From contig OX638135.1 of the NCBI GenBank assembly GCA_951804985.1, positions 43,557,557 to 43,621,556 of the forward strand: DNA of 64,000 nt, given 5' to 3'. The notes beneath the pieces are model-generated. The model saw nothing but the letters and a program-made list of their open reading frames with translations, was not told where the DNA came from and searched no databases. The stretch's first letter is position 1; the number at the start of each line of letters is the position of its first letter. Shown piece after piece: positions 44,186 through 54,652 of the stretch. The DNA is from Dryomyza anilis. Its lineage: Eukaryota > Arthropoda > Insecta > Diptera > Dryomyzidae. The position numbers and the translations under genes are program-made.

Positions 44186-45519
44186 ATAACGGAGCGTAAG
44201 TGATCATTTTAAGTCTGCGTTATAGTTTACCTAATACTATTACTAATACGAGTATGCAATTGATCAAGTTGCAGACCAGTATTCGTAGGCTAGTATTAGT
44301 GATTTGCTTCAAGGCAATGGTTGATATCTTATATCTATACTATCTAATTTATTGCGTTAATTACTCTAATAGAGGTAATTAATTTTCTCAAAATTGTTTA
44401 AAATTTTAACAACTTGGTTAAATTGGATTACTTTATATTTTCTTAATTAATACATTTCATTGCATAGGTTGCGATTTCGTTGCCAAGAATTTGCATTGCG
44501 CTGTAAACATTATTACCTCGCGCATAGCATACTCTTGCTACGTTCAACGCAATTTCTTGGCCGCTGTTGGATTAATATTTAAAATGCAGGTAGTGCGTGT
44601 ATTGTTGTGTTTTACTTCACAATTTAAACAATTCGTTGTTTTATTTATAAATTAATTAATTAATAGCTTAAGATTAGCATAAAGGATGTCGACTCTTTTC
44701 GAAGAGTACATCGAAAACATAAACTCATAATTTATTGCACAGGCTAGTAAATTACCTGAAGTAATATTTAGCTTCTTTAATAAAATAAATATTAACATAA
44801 TAATTGGATCATTTGCTAACTCTAAAAAGTTTTGTATGCATTTTGCAACTGTTGTATGCATTTTCTCATAATTTTTATAACATTTCTCTAATCATAATAG
44901 TCTCTTTTAGAGCATATACTAGCTCGAAAAATCTAATTTTCATTCGTAGTAACGTAGAACTAGAAATAATATTAATTCGTAGTAACGTATTAATATTATT
45001 TCTAGTTTTTAATTCAATCACTTTTCTCATATATCATTTGGAGCATTTGTTTACTCGTCATTTATTTGCTCGTCAGCAATTAACATAAATTAATAATTCA
45101 ATTCATCAAAATCTACTTCTCATTATATTTAATTTAAAATTAATAATTCAACCATAATTTCATAATTCACTTTACAATTCATAATTTCTATGCTAGTTAT
45201 CTGCGCTCAGCAGTACTTAACTATTTGTTCAATATCTCAATTTCGTACAAATATATTTTATCGCATTTATTTCGTATAAAAAACTCGTGTTATCGTTTAT
45301 AATTCTTTCTTATTTATATTTTTTCTAATATTTCTTGTTCCCATAACCTTTAAATTTGGTTCGCCACATGCTAGTAAATTAACCCTAAGTAATACATAGC
45401 GATCTGTGGGTACCGTTTCTTCTGTTTTCCTATTTCCTATTCATTATTACACAATACTAAACTTTTCGCAATTTATTTATAAATATATTTCCACATTTTA
45501 ACACTTAATACATCAATTT
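44186..45519. other. AT-rich spacer between integrase and env of gypsy2
   Basis: No gene supported. An imperfect inverted pair (GCCAAGAATTTGC near 44480 and GCAATTTCTTGGC near 44550) and a diverged direct repeat (CTAGTAAATTACCTGAAGTAAT near 44745, CTAGTAAATTAACCCTAAGTAAT near 45371) are visible. The whole 42.35-45.52 kb spacer is unusually long for a gypsy-type element. Confidence 0.5.
44958..45007. repeat. Perfect 18-bp hairpin
   Basis: AACTAGAAATAATATTAA at 44958-44975 is exactly inverted at 44990-45007, with a 14-nt loop. TTCGTAGTAACGTA is repeated on the left side and in the loop. Confidence 0.8.
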
Positions 45520-45522
45520 CTA

Positions 45523-45989
45523 ATTATGGTATTTTTTCAACAAATTGTTGTGTATTTTCTTTCCCTTTACTTTTATTAATATTGTCGTTGTCACGGGGGT
45601 AGTGACGGACAAAACCTTATAGGGCCCTACCCATATTGGTGAAAATTTATTTTTCCTATTTTGATTCTTCATTACAACCATTTCCCCAATTTGAAACTCA
45701 ATGGGATTTAATGATTTATCGTAGCTTGTTTTAAATTTTTCTTTTACCTTTTCTTGATTTTGTATCACTATTTCTGTATTTGATATTTTAATATTTTGTT
45801 AAAATCATCGGCGTTATATAGTCTTGAAACTTTACGTTTCAAATTAGTTGGCATATCAGAATCATAACCATATAGTGTTCGGAAAGGTGTTTGCCCAGTT
45901 GACACATGCATCGTATTATTATGGACATGCATTGCCGAATTTAACCATTGATCCCAATTGGAACCATCCTCCTTAGCAAAACATCTCAA
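45523..45989 (-). pseudogene. Gypsy2 integrase, C-terminal part
   Basis: Two minus-strand frames, 45989-45768 and 45768-45520, cover the region after the DDE core (WLNSAMHVHNNTMHVSTG, QTPFRTLYGYDSDMP) and the C-terminal domain (FQIGEMVVMKNQNRKNKF, IWVGPYKVLSV). A stop and frame change at about 45768 separate them, and another near 45995 separates them from the core. Confidence 0.85.
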
Positions 45990-45997
45990 ATATTCTG

Positions 45998-46770
45998 CTA
46001 ATGGTGACTACGTTCTAATGATCCATTGGCCTGTGGATGATAGGGTGTAATGTGCATTTTTTTAATACCCAATAATTTGCATGTATCAGAAAATAACTTT
46101 GATACGAAATTAGAGCCATTGTCAGTTACTAGAATTTTCGGAATATTGTAGCGTGTTATAATTTCATCATAAAATGCTTTAGCCACTATGCTTGCTTCTG
46201 CGTCTGGTATTGCTACACAGTACATATATTTTGAAAAATCGTCTTGAAATCTTAAAATATATTTATTGCCAGATACTGTCTCGGGTAAAATTCCTACTAA
46301 GTCCATATAAACTTTATCAAATGGGCGCGTTTGTGTATCTGTCAAGACCATTGGCATTTTTGTTAGCTTAGAACTTTTGTTAACTTGACATTTAGGGCAA
46401 TTTTTAACATATTCTTTAATTTGTTTTTGCGTACCCTTCCACCTATATTGCTTTCTTATTCGAAAATACGTTTTCAGTGTGCCCTGATGACCCCCTAACG
46501 GCGAGTCGTGAAAGTCTCTAAGTACTGTTTTAATTTCTTCAGGATCGGTTAATACTTGACTCGAGATTGTTTCACCATCCATATCCGTTACTGTGTCGTC
46601 CAAGACTGGCTTACTGACGTCCGGTTGTGGATCTATTGCCTTTGGTTTATTTTTAGAACGGGTTTGAACTGCCGCAATTTCTGTTTCTAATTGTGGAATC
46701 CTACTTAATGCGTCAGCATTTAAATTCTTTTTGCCAGGTTTAAAAATTATTTCGAACTCGTATTTAATTA
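45998..46770 (-). pseudogene. Gypsy2 integrase, zinc finger and catalytic core
   Basis: The frame is open from the connection region (FEIIFKPGKKNLNADALSR, near 46760) to 45998. The zinc-binding part shows HDSPLGGHQGTLKTYF and NCPKCQVNK. The catalytic core shows KVYMDLVGILP (first Asp), ILVTDNGSNFVSKLF (second Asp) and PQANGSLERSHH (Glu), the D,D-35-E set. It joins cDNA to host DNA. The upstream end is interrupted by LINE J at 46770, and a stop at 45998 removes the rest. Confidence 0.9.
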
Positions 46771-48944
46771 GAAATTGTGTTTCGCTGACAGAGACATAAA
46801 TGCTGCGGCTTTAATGGTACAAAATATTATTTTATTAGGTATGCGGTCCTTCATACCTTCTAAAAAAATTAGCATTAAACCTAAGGACCACTCTTGGTTT
46901 AATGAGACTTTCAGGATTGCAGTCAGGTCGAAAGAGGAAGCCTTTCAGACTTGGCGTTCTAACAAGAATGCTGATACTGAAAGACTTCGTATACAGGCTA
47001 GGAATCGCTGTAATGCCGTGATCTCGCGCGAAAAGTTTCTTCACGAACAAAACGCGCGCAAAAGGGTCCAACTTTATCACAAGGGTAGTAAAAATTTCTG
47101 GTCATTTGTAAAAAGGGTGAAGAATCAGACGACATCGTCTACTCCAACTCCTAGTATGAATGGCCAGACCTTCACTGACCCAGTTGATAAAGCTAATCTC
47201 TTGGCAGAATTATTTGCAAATAATTCAACGCTCCCAGATAGTAATCAACCACTGCCTGTCGTCGATTTTGTTTCTTCTGCAACGCCGGATATACATTTTC
47301 GAACTCGGGCAGTTAAAAAGGTTTTAGCAAACCTCAACATTAACAAAGCCCATGGGGCCATCTGGCCATGTGTTGAAGAAGTGCGCGTCAACGCTGGCTT
47401 GTCCGTTGCGTAACCTTTTCAACATCTCCTACACGACAGGAGTTTTTCCATCTTGTTGAAGGTTGCCAATGTCCAGCCAGCTCCGAAAAAGGGCGAGGCC
47501 ACGAACCCTGCCAATTACCGACCCATTGCAATATGCTCTGCACTCTCCAAGGTAATGGAGAGCGTAATTAACTTCCACTTTATGAACTATCTTGAGCACA
47601 ACGAATTGCTCAGTGACCGACAATACGGTTTCCGTAGGACCAGATCCACAGGTGACTTGATGGCGGTCCTCTCCGAAAAGTGGAATAATTGTGTTCACCT
47701 TTTCGGGGAGAGCAAGGCTGTTGCTCTTGATATCTCCAAGGCTTTTGATCGAGTGTGGCATAAAGCCCTCGTTTCAAAACTAATTGCATATCGTGTTGGT
47801 GAATCTTTTACTCGATGGATATCGAGTTTTCTCCAGGGTCGTTCAATACGAGTTGCGATGGATGGTGTTCTTTCGGAACAACATGTCATCAATTCTGGAG
47901 TTCCGCAGGGTTCCGTCCTATCCCCGTCCCTATTTCTGGTATTTATCAATGACCTTCTGCCATTGACCCAGAACCCAATCCATTCCTTTGCAGATGATAG
48001 CAACATTTGTCATTCATACTCGTTCAAAAAGCGCCCAACCTCTTTGGAGATTGAGAGTAAAAGACGCACTATGAATGACACACTCAATAATGACCTTAAA
48101 ACAATCTCCGAGTGGGGTCTTGCAAATAGAGTTGATTTTAATGCACGCAAGACCCAATGTTGTCTGTTATCTCACAAAAGAATGTATTCAACCCTACCTC
48201 CCCTTAATATGGGTGCTGTGGATATTGCAGAGTCAGCTGCTCTTGACGTTCTGGGCATATCAATTCAATGTGATCTCCGTTGGAATGATCACATATTTGA
48301 CGTGTCGAAAGAGGCGGCCAAGTGCCTCGGTTTTTTAAAACGGTGTAAGACATACTTCACTCCTGCTGACTTGCGCACTGTCTACACCACCTATATTCGG
48401 CCTAAGATGGAATACAATTCGCACATATGGGCAGGGGCTTCAAAATCTTCTTTGGAGTTCCTGTATCGAATCCAACAACGTGCAATATATTTAATAGGGG
48501 ATGAAAATATTTCATCCTCTATTGGTTCTCTTGAGCACCGAAGGACCGTAGGGTGTGTAAGCCTGTTCTATAGGTATTACAATGGTAAGTGTTCGAGGGA
48601 AATACATGGCATGATTCCACCAGGTCGTGTGTCCTCTCGTTCTACTCGGGCATCGAACCAAGCCCACCCCTTCGTTGTTCACTCGGCTCTCAATAGAACC
48701 ACGCATTACCGAGAGAATTCGTTCTTCAGTCGCACGATACGTTTGTGGAACAATCTCCCTGCGTCTGTTTTTCCCGACATTTTTGATATTGGCAAGTTCA
48801 AAACAAACATTCACCGACACTACTCCATCTTTCCACCCTCCATTTAACCTATCATCCCATCTTACGATCAACACTGTGCATTGCATGAATAGGGGGCATC
48901 CCCTGAGCGTTGGTTAATTTGTAAAAAAAAAAAAAAAAAAAAAA
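46771..48944 (+). mobile_element. LINE J, 5'-truncated copy inside gypsy2 RNase H
   Basis: A Jockey-superfamily LINE on the plus strand, opposite to gypsy2. It starts within the endonuclease-RT linker and ends with a 3' untranslated region and an A-run at 48923-48943. It is the only copy here with the RT catalytic half and a true 3' end. No clear target duplication is visible. The gypsy2 coding sequence on either side does not meet: roughly 20-25 codons of the RNase H/connection region are missing, implying a small target deletion. Confidence 0.9.
46775..48847 (+). pseudogene. LINE J reverse transcriptase (most complete copy)
   Basis: The first frame, 46775-47413, holds the linker and the opening RT helix. 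Small deletions near 47350 and 47455 break it. The second frame, 47453-48847 (464 codons), has YRPIAICSALSKVMESVI, YGFRRTRSTGDLMAVLSE, ALDISKAFDRVWHKALV (first catalytic Asp), SGVPQGSVLSPSLFLVFIND and HSFADDSN (catalytic Asp pair). The C-terminal region with TYIRPKMEYNSHIWAGAS follows and ends with a natural stop. Only the N-terminal breaks and the absence of the endonuclease prevent activity. Confidence 0.88.
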
Positions 48945-50030
48945 TGCTACGCAGTGGTTGATGATCCGTATAAACCGTGAATGGACGCCCCAAAAAATAT
49001 GCTCTATAATTTTTTTGTGGCCCATACTATTGCCAAAAATTCTCGTTCAATTGTTGAGTACCTTGTTTCTGCATCATTCAGAGCTCTACTTGCAAATGCG
49101 ATTGGTCGATCAGAACCTGGCTCGCCCTGTGACAGCACTGCTCCTATAGCTTCTCCACTTGCATCTGTTGTCAATACAAATGGTTTTGAAAAATCTGGGT
49201 ATGCTAGAACATTAGGTGAAATAATTGCTTCCTTAAGTTTTATAAATGAGTCCTGGCACTTGTCTGTCCATACAAAAGTGGCATCCTTCCGCAACAGTTT
49301 ATTAATCGGTAGTGTTAACCTTGCCATATTCTTAACGAATTTTCTGTAATAATTTACTAAACCTAAGAAGGCTTGTACCTGTTTCTTGGTCCTGGGTACC
49401 GGATTATTTTTTACACATTCTATTTTATCGGGATCTGGCATTGCGCCTGACTCCGAGCATTTGTGCCCTAAATATACTACTTCACGCCTTAAAAAATTGC
49501 ATTTTTCCGTATTTAATTTCAAATTATTTTTCCTCAATTTTTCTAACACTTTACATAGTCTAATTTCGTGCTCCATTATGTTTTTTCCATACACAACTAT
49601 ATCGTCCAAATATACCAAACAATTAAGTCCCTGCAATCCTGTTAAAATGTGGTTCATTATTCTTTGAAACGTAGCGGGTGCTCCCGTCAATCCAAATGGC
49701 ATCCTATTAAATTCAAAATGTCCCAAGCCCGTGCTGAACGCTGTTTTTTCTCTGTGACGTTCATCCACTAGCACTTGGTGATAACCACTTGCAAGATCTA
49801 ATGTTGAAAAATACCTACTGTGACCTAATTGATCCAAAATTTCATCAATACGAGGTATTAGAAATACTTGTTTAGTCGTTGCGTCGTTCAATTTTCTGAA
49901 ATCTATTACCAGTCTCCATTTTTTCTGTCCGTCCTTGCCACTCTTTTTAGGTACCAACAATAGTGGTGAATTCCAAGGCGACGTGCTTGGTGATATAATA
50001 TCGTCGTCTAATAACTTCTGCTCCCTGTTT
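48945..50030 (-). pseudogene. Gypsy2 reverse transcriptase and start of RNase H
   Basis: A 318-codon frame at 49960-49004. It shows LVIDFRKLND, TLDLASGYHQV (first catalytic Asp, about residue 55), FGLTGAPATFQRIM, VYLDDIVVYG (YLDD at about 117-120), LGLVNYYRKFV, then RNase H with VLTTDASGEAIGAVLSQ and IEREFLAIVWATKKL. A frame change in an A run near 49005 precedes further RNase H sequence (FTVYTDHQPLRS) that ends at the LINE J insertion. The order and residues are typical of the 17.6/297 group. Upstream, near 49960-50030, the frame is shifted relative to the protease-RT linker. Confidence 0.92.
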
Positions 50031-50312
50031 GTTGATTTCTTCTCTGTGAATATGTGGTAATTTATATTGTTTTCGGATAATCGGAGGTTGGCCGTCTATT
50101 GTGGGAATTTCATGTTTTAAAATAGGTGTATACGATAGCTCATCCCCCTCTAACAGAAATACATCATGGTATGACGCACATATTTTTTCTATGGATGCCT
50201 TCTCTTCAACATTTGCATTTGGATACAATTTTAATGAGTCAAATAGTTTGCATATTCTGTGTCGTATGTTTATGCTTTGTACGCTATTCATTGTGCCACT
50301 CACTGGTGTCAT
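49947..50312 (-). pseudogene. Gypsy2 protease-RT linker
   Basis: A 121-codon frame containing ILKHEIPTIDGQPPIIRKQ, the stretch that leads into the RT fingers in gypsy-type polyproteins. The last ~25 codons are out of frame with the RT because of an indel near 50025. Confidence 0.75.
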
Positions 50313-50319
50313 AAATTTA

Positions 50320-51291
50320 TTATAATTTGAAAATTTGAGCTGTCTTATTCAATATTATATCTTTTTCTGTTGAGTTTAACACTGAAACGTAAACACTATT
50401 TTTTCTCCCATTTGATATGGTTTCTCCGATATAAACTCCTGGCGAAATTTCTTGTTTTTGAATTATTACTACGGGGATCTTGGTTCGTAGTGGTAATCTG
50501 GCGATACCTTTAGATCTTGCTGTTATTTTTATTTCTTCACTGTATAATATCTTATTTATTTCATCTAGTGATCTTAGTGGTAGTGTTACAATTTTATTTT
50601 TGTTTCTGTCTATAAAGGTTAATCCCTTTTCAACTGCATTGATGATTGCGTGGTTCCATAGATTATCTCGTCCAAGTATACCGTCTGCCGGAACTCCCTG
50701 ATCCTGCATTATTGTATGTAACGTCAGACTGAGCCTTCTATGTTCCATATGTTGAATTTCAATTGATCCTGCGGTTGTCACATGTCCCCCAAATGCTCTG
50801 CTCAGATCTTTTGTGTCTTTTAAATTTCTCTCTAGTTTATTATCTAATGCACTCCACTTTACCAAGCTAGAGTCTGCACCAGAATCTACTAGTAATATTA
50901 GTTTCCCATTTTTCGCTTCCTTACAAGGAATTTCTATAAAGACATCATTTAATTTTGATATCTGTCTGAATTCCCCATGTCTACTATAAATAATGCTATT
51001 TTTCTTTGATTTTGTATATAAACTTAATTTTAATTTCCTAATATTTTCAATATATTTACTCATATTTTTATTTATGCTATCAATTCCTGAAGTTATCAGA
51101 TCATTTAATTTCTTCTTATTTTCCTCTATACATATCCTATTCATTATGCAGTCATAAAAATTATTTTTTGCTGTTAATGCTATTATGCCAAATACGTTCA
51201 ATGTTAATACAATTAGTGAACAAAAATTATCTACCATTTGCCTACCATTGATAGCGAACGTATCCACTGCCACACACGGCGTCTGATTCAC
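50320..51291 (-). pseudogene. Gypsy2 protease region
   Basis: A 323-codon frame. The active site is LLVDSGADSSLVKW (DSG form of the retropepsin D-T/S-G motif, about residue 133), and ADGILGRDNLW is the second-half ILGxD block. A long N-terminal extension contains one hydrophobic segment (FCSLIVLTLNVFGIIALTA, about residues 23-41), which is unusual for a retropepsin region. The extension may be linker or a frame shadow. It should cleave the Gag-Pol precursor; cleavage sites cannot be read here. It is the longest undamaged frame of the element. Confidence 0.85.
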
Positions 51292-51362
51292 AATACCTAT
51301 CTTCGTTGGCCTGATGTCGCAACTTGTCTTGGGTTCCCAGATAATTGGCCTATTCTGGGCCC

Positions 51363-52629
51363 CTAACAGTTTCCCTGATTGCGGGTAGACTCAACATTTT
51401 TCTTCGCGTAACAGTTTTCCAACGTATGCCCGATTCTTGCACACCATTTACATTTATTTATTATTGTTGTTGTTATTATTATTATTTCCATTTCTCCTAT
51501 CGTCATTATTATTATAATTTTGACGACTATTACTATTGGTTTTACCATTATTATTGTTATAGTTATTTCCATTGTTGTAATTATTATTTCTATTATTATT
51601 GTTAGTTTTCCTATTATTGTTGTTATATCTTCTATTATTATTGTTATTATTATAATTCCTATTATTTCCATTATTATTATAATTCCTATTATTTCCATTA
51701 TTATTATAATTCCCATTGTTGTGGTTATTATTACCACGAGCATTATAATTGCTATTATGGGCTTGCGTATTGTTCGTGAAGCCATCATTATAGTTGTTAT
51801 TTTGCGTTTGTTGTTTACTTGTAAATTGCTGCTCTGGTTCATTTATTTTCTGTGCACATCTTAAGTTCGTTTCGTGACCATAGGTCTCACATCCTTGACA
51901 GTATGGAGTATTTTTTCGACTGACGCACTCGTCCCGCGTGTGTCCTACATTACCGCAAAATGAACATGGGGTTTCCACTTTATTCCTTTCGGTTGAATTT
52001 TTTATACCGATTTCTCCACATGTGGGGTGTGAGGCTCTGCTAAAAAGCACCTCTGCGGCACTATGCGATGTTTCTCCTACACGCCCACTTTGTATCGTCT
52101 CCAACGTTTCTACCGCTTCCTCTATCAGTGAATCTAGTGAGTCCGCCTTATTATTTAGCATATGTATTTTCAGTGTGCTGTCCTTAAGGCCTACCTTAAA
52201 AGTCTTTTGTATGGATTTGTCTAATTCTATTGGCATAGCTTCGTCCCCTCTGCCATTATATTTTTCTTTTATTAATTCCACCGCCTTTGTTTTTAGTACA
52301 TTTAGGCGTCTAGCAAAAGGTCGAATTTCTTCGGTAGATCTTTGATATGTCTCCTTTATTTCATTTATCACTGAGTCTAATGTTACGGTTTTAAGATATG
52401 TCCTCTTTATTAATGTATATAATTCATCTAATCCGCTAAATTGAATACCTTTTACTAGGTCGAATGCATCTCCATACATTCTTAGCTTAACACATGATAA
52501 AAATTCTTGAAACTCTGTTTCTTTTGTTGACTTTACCGCTAAATCACATCCTTGTATGAATTTACTTACTTCTGAGGGTAAATCATTGGAGTCCGTGCCT
52601 GAGAACATCGGAACCAAATGGTTCACCAT
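51363..52629 (-). pseudogene. Gypsy2 gag, main frame with Asn-rich tail
   Basis: The frame at 52629-51454 (391 codons) starts MVNHLVPMFSGTDSND. It has a capsid-like helical part (EFQEFLSCVKLRMYGDAF), then two zinc knuckles, CSFCGNVGHTRDEC and a CQGC...C variant. A long Asn-rich tract encoded by AAT/AAC repeats follows at about 51454-51830. A third knuckle, CKWCARIGHTLENC, lies at about 51410-51455 in a different frame that overlaps the Asn tract. A frame slip in the triplet repeat would explain this. Gag would package the RNA. The N-terminal region upstream (52651-53256) is in the same frame, separated by one stop. Confidence 0.85.
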
Positions 52630-52650
52630 TTTTGCAATATGTTCGATACC

Positions 52651-53256
52651 CTATTTAAATTCCGGGAAATTTATTTTTTCTGTGTGACTTATTTCACTGT
52701 TATTTACAGCTTCCTTATGTATCAATGAGTCGTTGGTTACTAACTCTAATTCTTGCTGTAGTAGTCTATTTCTATCTTCTAATTGTACAATTCTTTTTTG
52801 TGCATCTGTGATACTACCATACTCAGCCCTGAATCGGGCACTTCTAGAGGTTTCCGGTGTGTCTATGTAATTCGGGTTTTCAATAATTTCCACTAGTTTT
52901 CCTCTATTTTCGTCTAAGTGTTCTGCGTGATCCAAAATTGTTTTAATTTGATCTCTTAAGCAATTATTCAATTTTTTTAATTCTGTTAACTCTGTCTCTA
53001 ATTTTTCTTTCTCTGTTATGCTAAAATCTGTCTTAGCTTCTATTATTTCTAAAAACGATAAGAATATTATGTCTGCTTCTTCTATTCTCGTGACACCAGT
53101 GGTTCTAATCTTTTCTCTAACTAGCTGAATGTAGTCTTTTGAACCGTTTATTCTTTTAATCTCTGTCCACAAACGTTCAATGAAAAGTCCAATTTCTCCA
53201 TTTAATTTTGTTGTTTCATGTTGTGCTTTTTTTAATTCTGATTGAAGAGTTTCCAT
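52651..53256 (-). CDS. Gypsy2 upstream Gag region, coiled-coil, 201 codons
   Basis: Starts METLQSELKKAQHETTKLNG and is rich in Glu, Lys and Leu with heptad-like spacing, so a long coiled coil is likely. It is in the same frame as the gag frame at 52629, with a single TAG at about 52651-52653 followed by G, and then about 7 codons before the next ATG. It could be the N-terminal part of Gag cut by a stop mutation, a Gag precursor extended by stop readthrough, or a separate ORF. It lies about 120 bp inside the 5' LTR. I do not recognise the sequence itself. Confidence 0.6.
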   Translation of the reverse strand: METLQSELKKAQHETTKLNGEIGLFIERLWTEIKRINGSKDYIQLVREKIRTTGVTRIEEADIIFLSFLEIIEAKTDFSITEKEKLETELTELKKLNNCLRDQIKTILDHAEHLDENRGKLVEIIENPNYIDTPETSRSARFRAEYGSITDAQKRIVQLEDRNRLLQQELELVTNDSLIHKEAVNNSEISHTEKINFPEFK

Positions 53257-53356
53257 TAAACGTATCAGTTTAAGATATTTTTTCCAACGAAACTATTTTA
53301 ATTTTCCAAAATTGTTTATATTTTTATAATTTTTTCTTTATCTAGAGTGGTTGGTT

Positions 53357-53374
53357 CTAAAACCGGCTGCGCCA
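53357..53374 (-). other. Gypsy2 primer-binding site
   Basis: The sense strand reads TGGCGCAGCCGGTTTTAG one base inside the 5' LTR. The TGGCGC start is the usual beginning of gypsy-group primer sites. I do not name the primer tRNA with confidence. Confidence 0.65.
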
Positions 53375-53375
53375 A

Positions 53376-54054
53376 TGTTAATGTCCCTATTTTATCACCT
53401 AAAAATAAGACATTTAATAAATAATAACACTTACTCCATTTCAAGTTCATCCTTTTTATAATTTTTATTTCCTTTTAAATCTCCACTTCTTGGACTCACT
53501 TCTTAATCTAATAACAACTGTCTTAAGAACTAAATAACTAAAGCTTATATACTAATACTTAAACTAAGTTTCAATGCTACTTTCTCAAACATCTCTTGCT
53601 GTTTTTCTTTAATTTCACATTTCGCCAGAGTTCTTAACCCTGACCGTGAGAAAAACCGCAACTCATACAAAAATTCATTAACTCATGATAACCTTAATTT
53701 AAAGTCGTCATGAGTTTCTTTGCCTACCAGGTTGTTTTATTGCGTGCATATTTGTTTACAATTCAACTGCTTAACGCTGCCGCGAATTGGGTTCGCAGTC
53801 ACTCGTGCTGACATTGTATATTTTCGCCGCAAGTTTTAACAACAACAGCAAGTGCGTTGTTAACCCATATTGAAAATGGCATGCTTTTGTTTTCAATAAC
53901 AATTGCACAATATATTATTAAAATATGTTAGCAACCTAATTTAATGAACAGCAAGAGATGCCCAATAGGAAAAGTGTATTCAAATGACAGATTGTCATCT
54001 GCCTTAGGAGAAATGTGTTCAAATGACTGATTGCCATAATATTGACACTCAACA
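53376..54054 (-). repeat. Gypsy2 5' LTR
   Basis: From TGTTAATGTCCCTATTTTATC to TTGACACTCAACA, 679 bp, followed by GATG. It pairs with 39269-39947. Confidence 0.95.
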
Positions 54055-54640
54055 GATGGACACATACGCATATACCGAGAAAAAATTCTCCCTCCGCCCA
54101 CCAATGTTGCAAAAATCTATACGAAAGTTTTGCGAAATTTGTGCCACTGTGCAAATTCAAAACATACAAACATACTATCGGCGTGCGGCAGATGAGACAA
54201 ACAGTTGAGAGCGCAAGCTAAGCCGTGGTGAGTGTTATGCCTTCATCACGGCACATATTACGCACTCAGTGCAGCCTCAGTTGCGCACGCTAGTAGCTGG
54301 GAGTAGGAAAGGGAAGGGACAGAATACGAAAAAACAAGTATATGCAGTTGCGGCAAGGAGCATAAAAAAGCCCCTTGCGTTGACAATTGAAAAATGAAGC
54401 GGCAGTGCGTGGGTACAATGTGTTTTTTTTTTTAATTTATTTTTGTTCTATTTTTTGTGTTGCGAGAGTTATTATTTTTTTATTTTTATTGCTGTTTAAT
54501 ATTGGGCGATGCGCTAAATTTATTTTAATTTGAAATGTGTTTTTTTCCTGTTTTGTATGTTATTGTTATTATTGACGATGAAAGCACGATTTTCTTTAAG
54601 AAAACTAAGACGACGGACAAAACGACGGAAAATTATAAAT
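54055..54640. other. Probable LINE J 5' flank beyond gypsy2, otherwise unassigned
   Basis: The gypsy2 target site lies about 20 bp upstream of the J start codon, so the sequence just right of 54058 should be J 5' sequence or what J was inserted in. It contains a less AT-rich part at 54190-54420 (GCACATATTACGCACTCAG and TTGCGCACGCTAG) and an AT-rich part to 54640. I see no coding frame that I can name. Confidence 0.4.
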
Positions 54641-54652
54641 ATATGAGGTCGG

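Larger units (their letters stand above)
39269..54054 (-). mobile_element. Gypsy2, errantivirus-type LTR retroelement with env (nested insertions)
   Basis: LTRs of 679 bp at 39269-39947 and 53376-54054 are flanked by the 4-bp duplication GATG (39265-39268 and 54055-54058), so both ends belong to one insertion. Sense is the minus strand. The order is 5' LTR, primer site, gag, protease, RT, RNase H, integrase, an AT-rich spacer, env, purine tract and 3' LTR. Insertions within it are a truncated LINE J (46771-48944) and SINE T3 (41083-41390). The env gene and 17.6/297-like pol motifs place it with insect errantiviruses. Every major gene carries stops, frameshifts or insertions, so it is an inactive endogenous copy. 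Confidence 0.92.

Noticed and set aside
51520..51864. Isoleucine/valine-rich plus-strand frame as a membrane protein
   Set aside because: It is the complement of the Asn-rich gag repeat.
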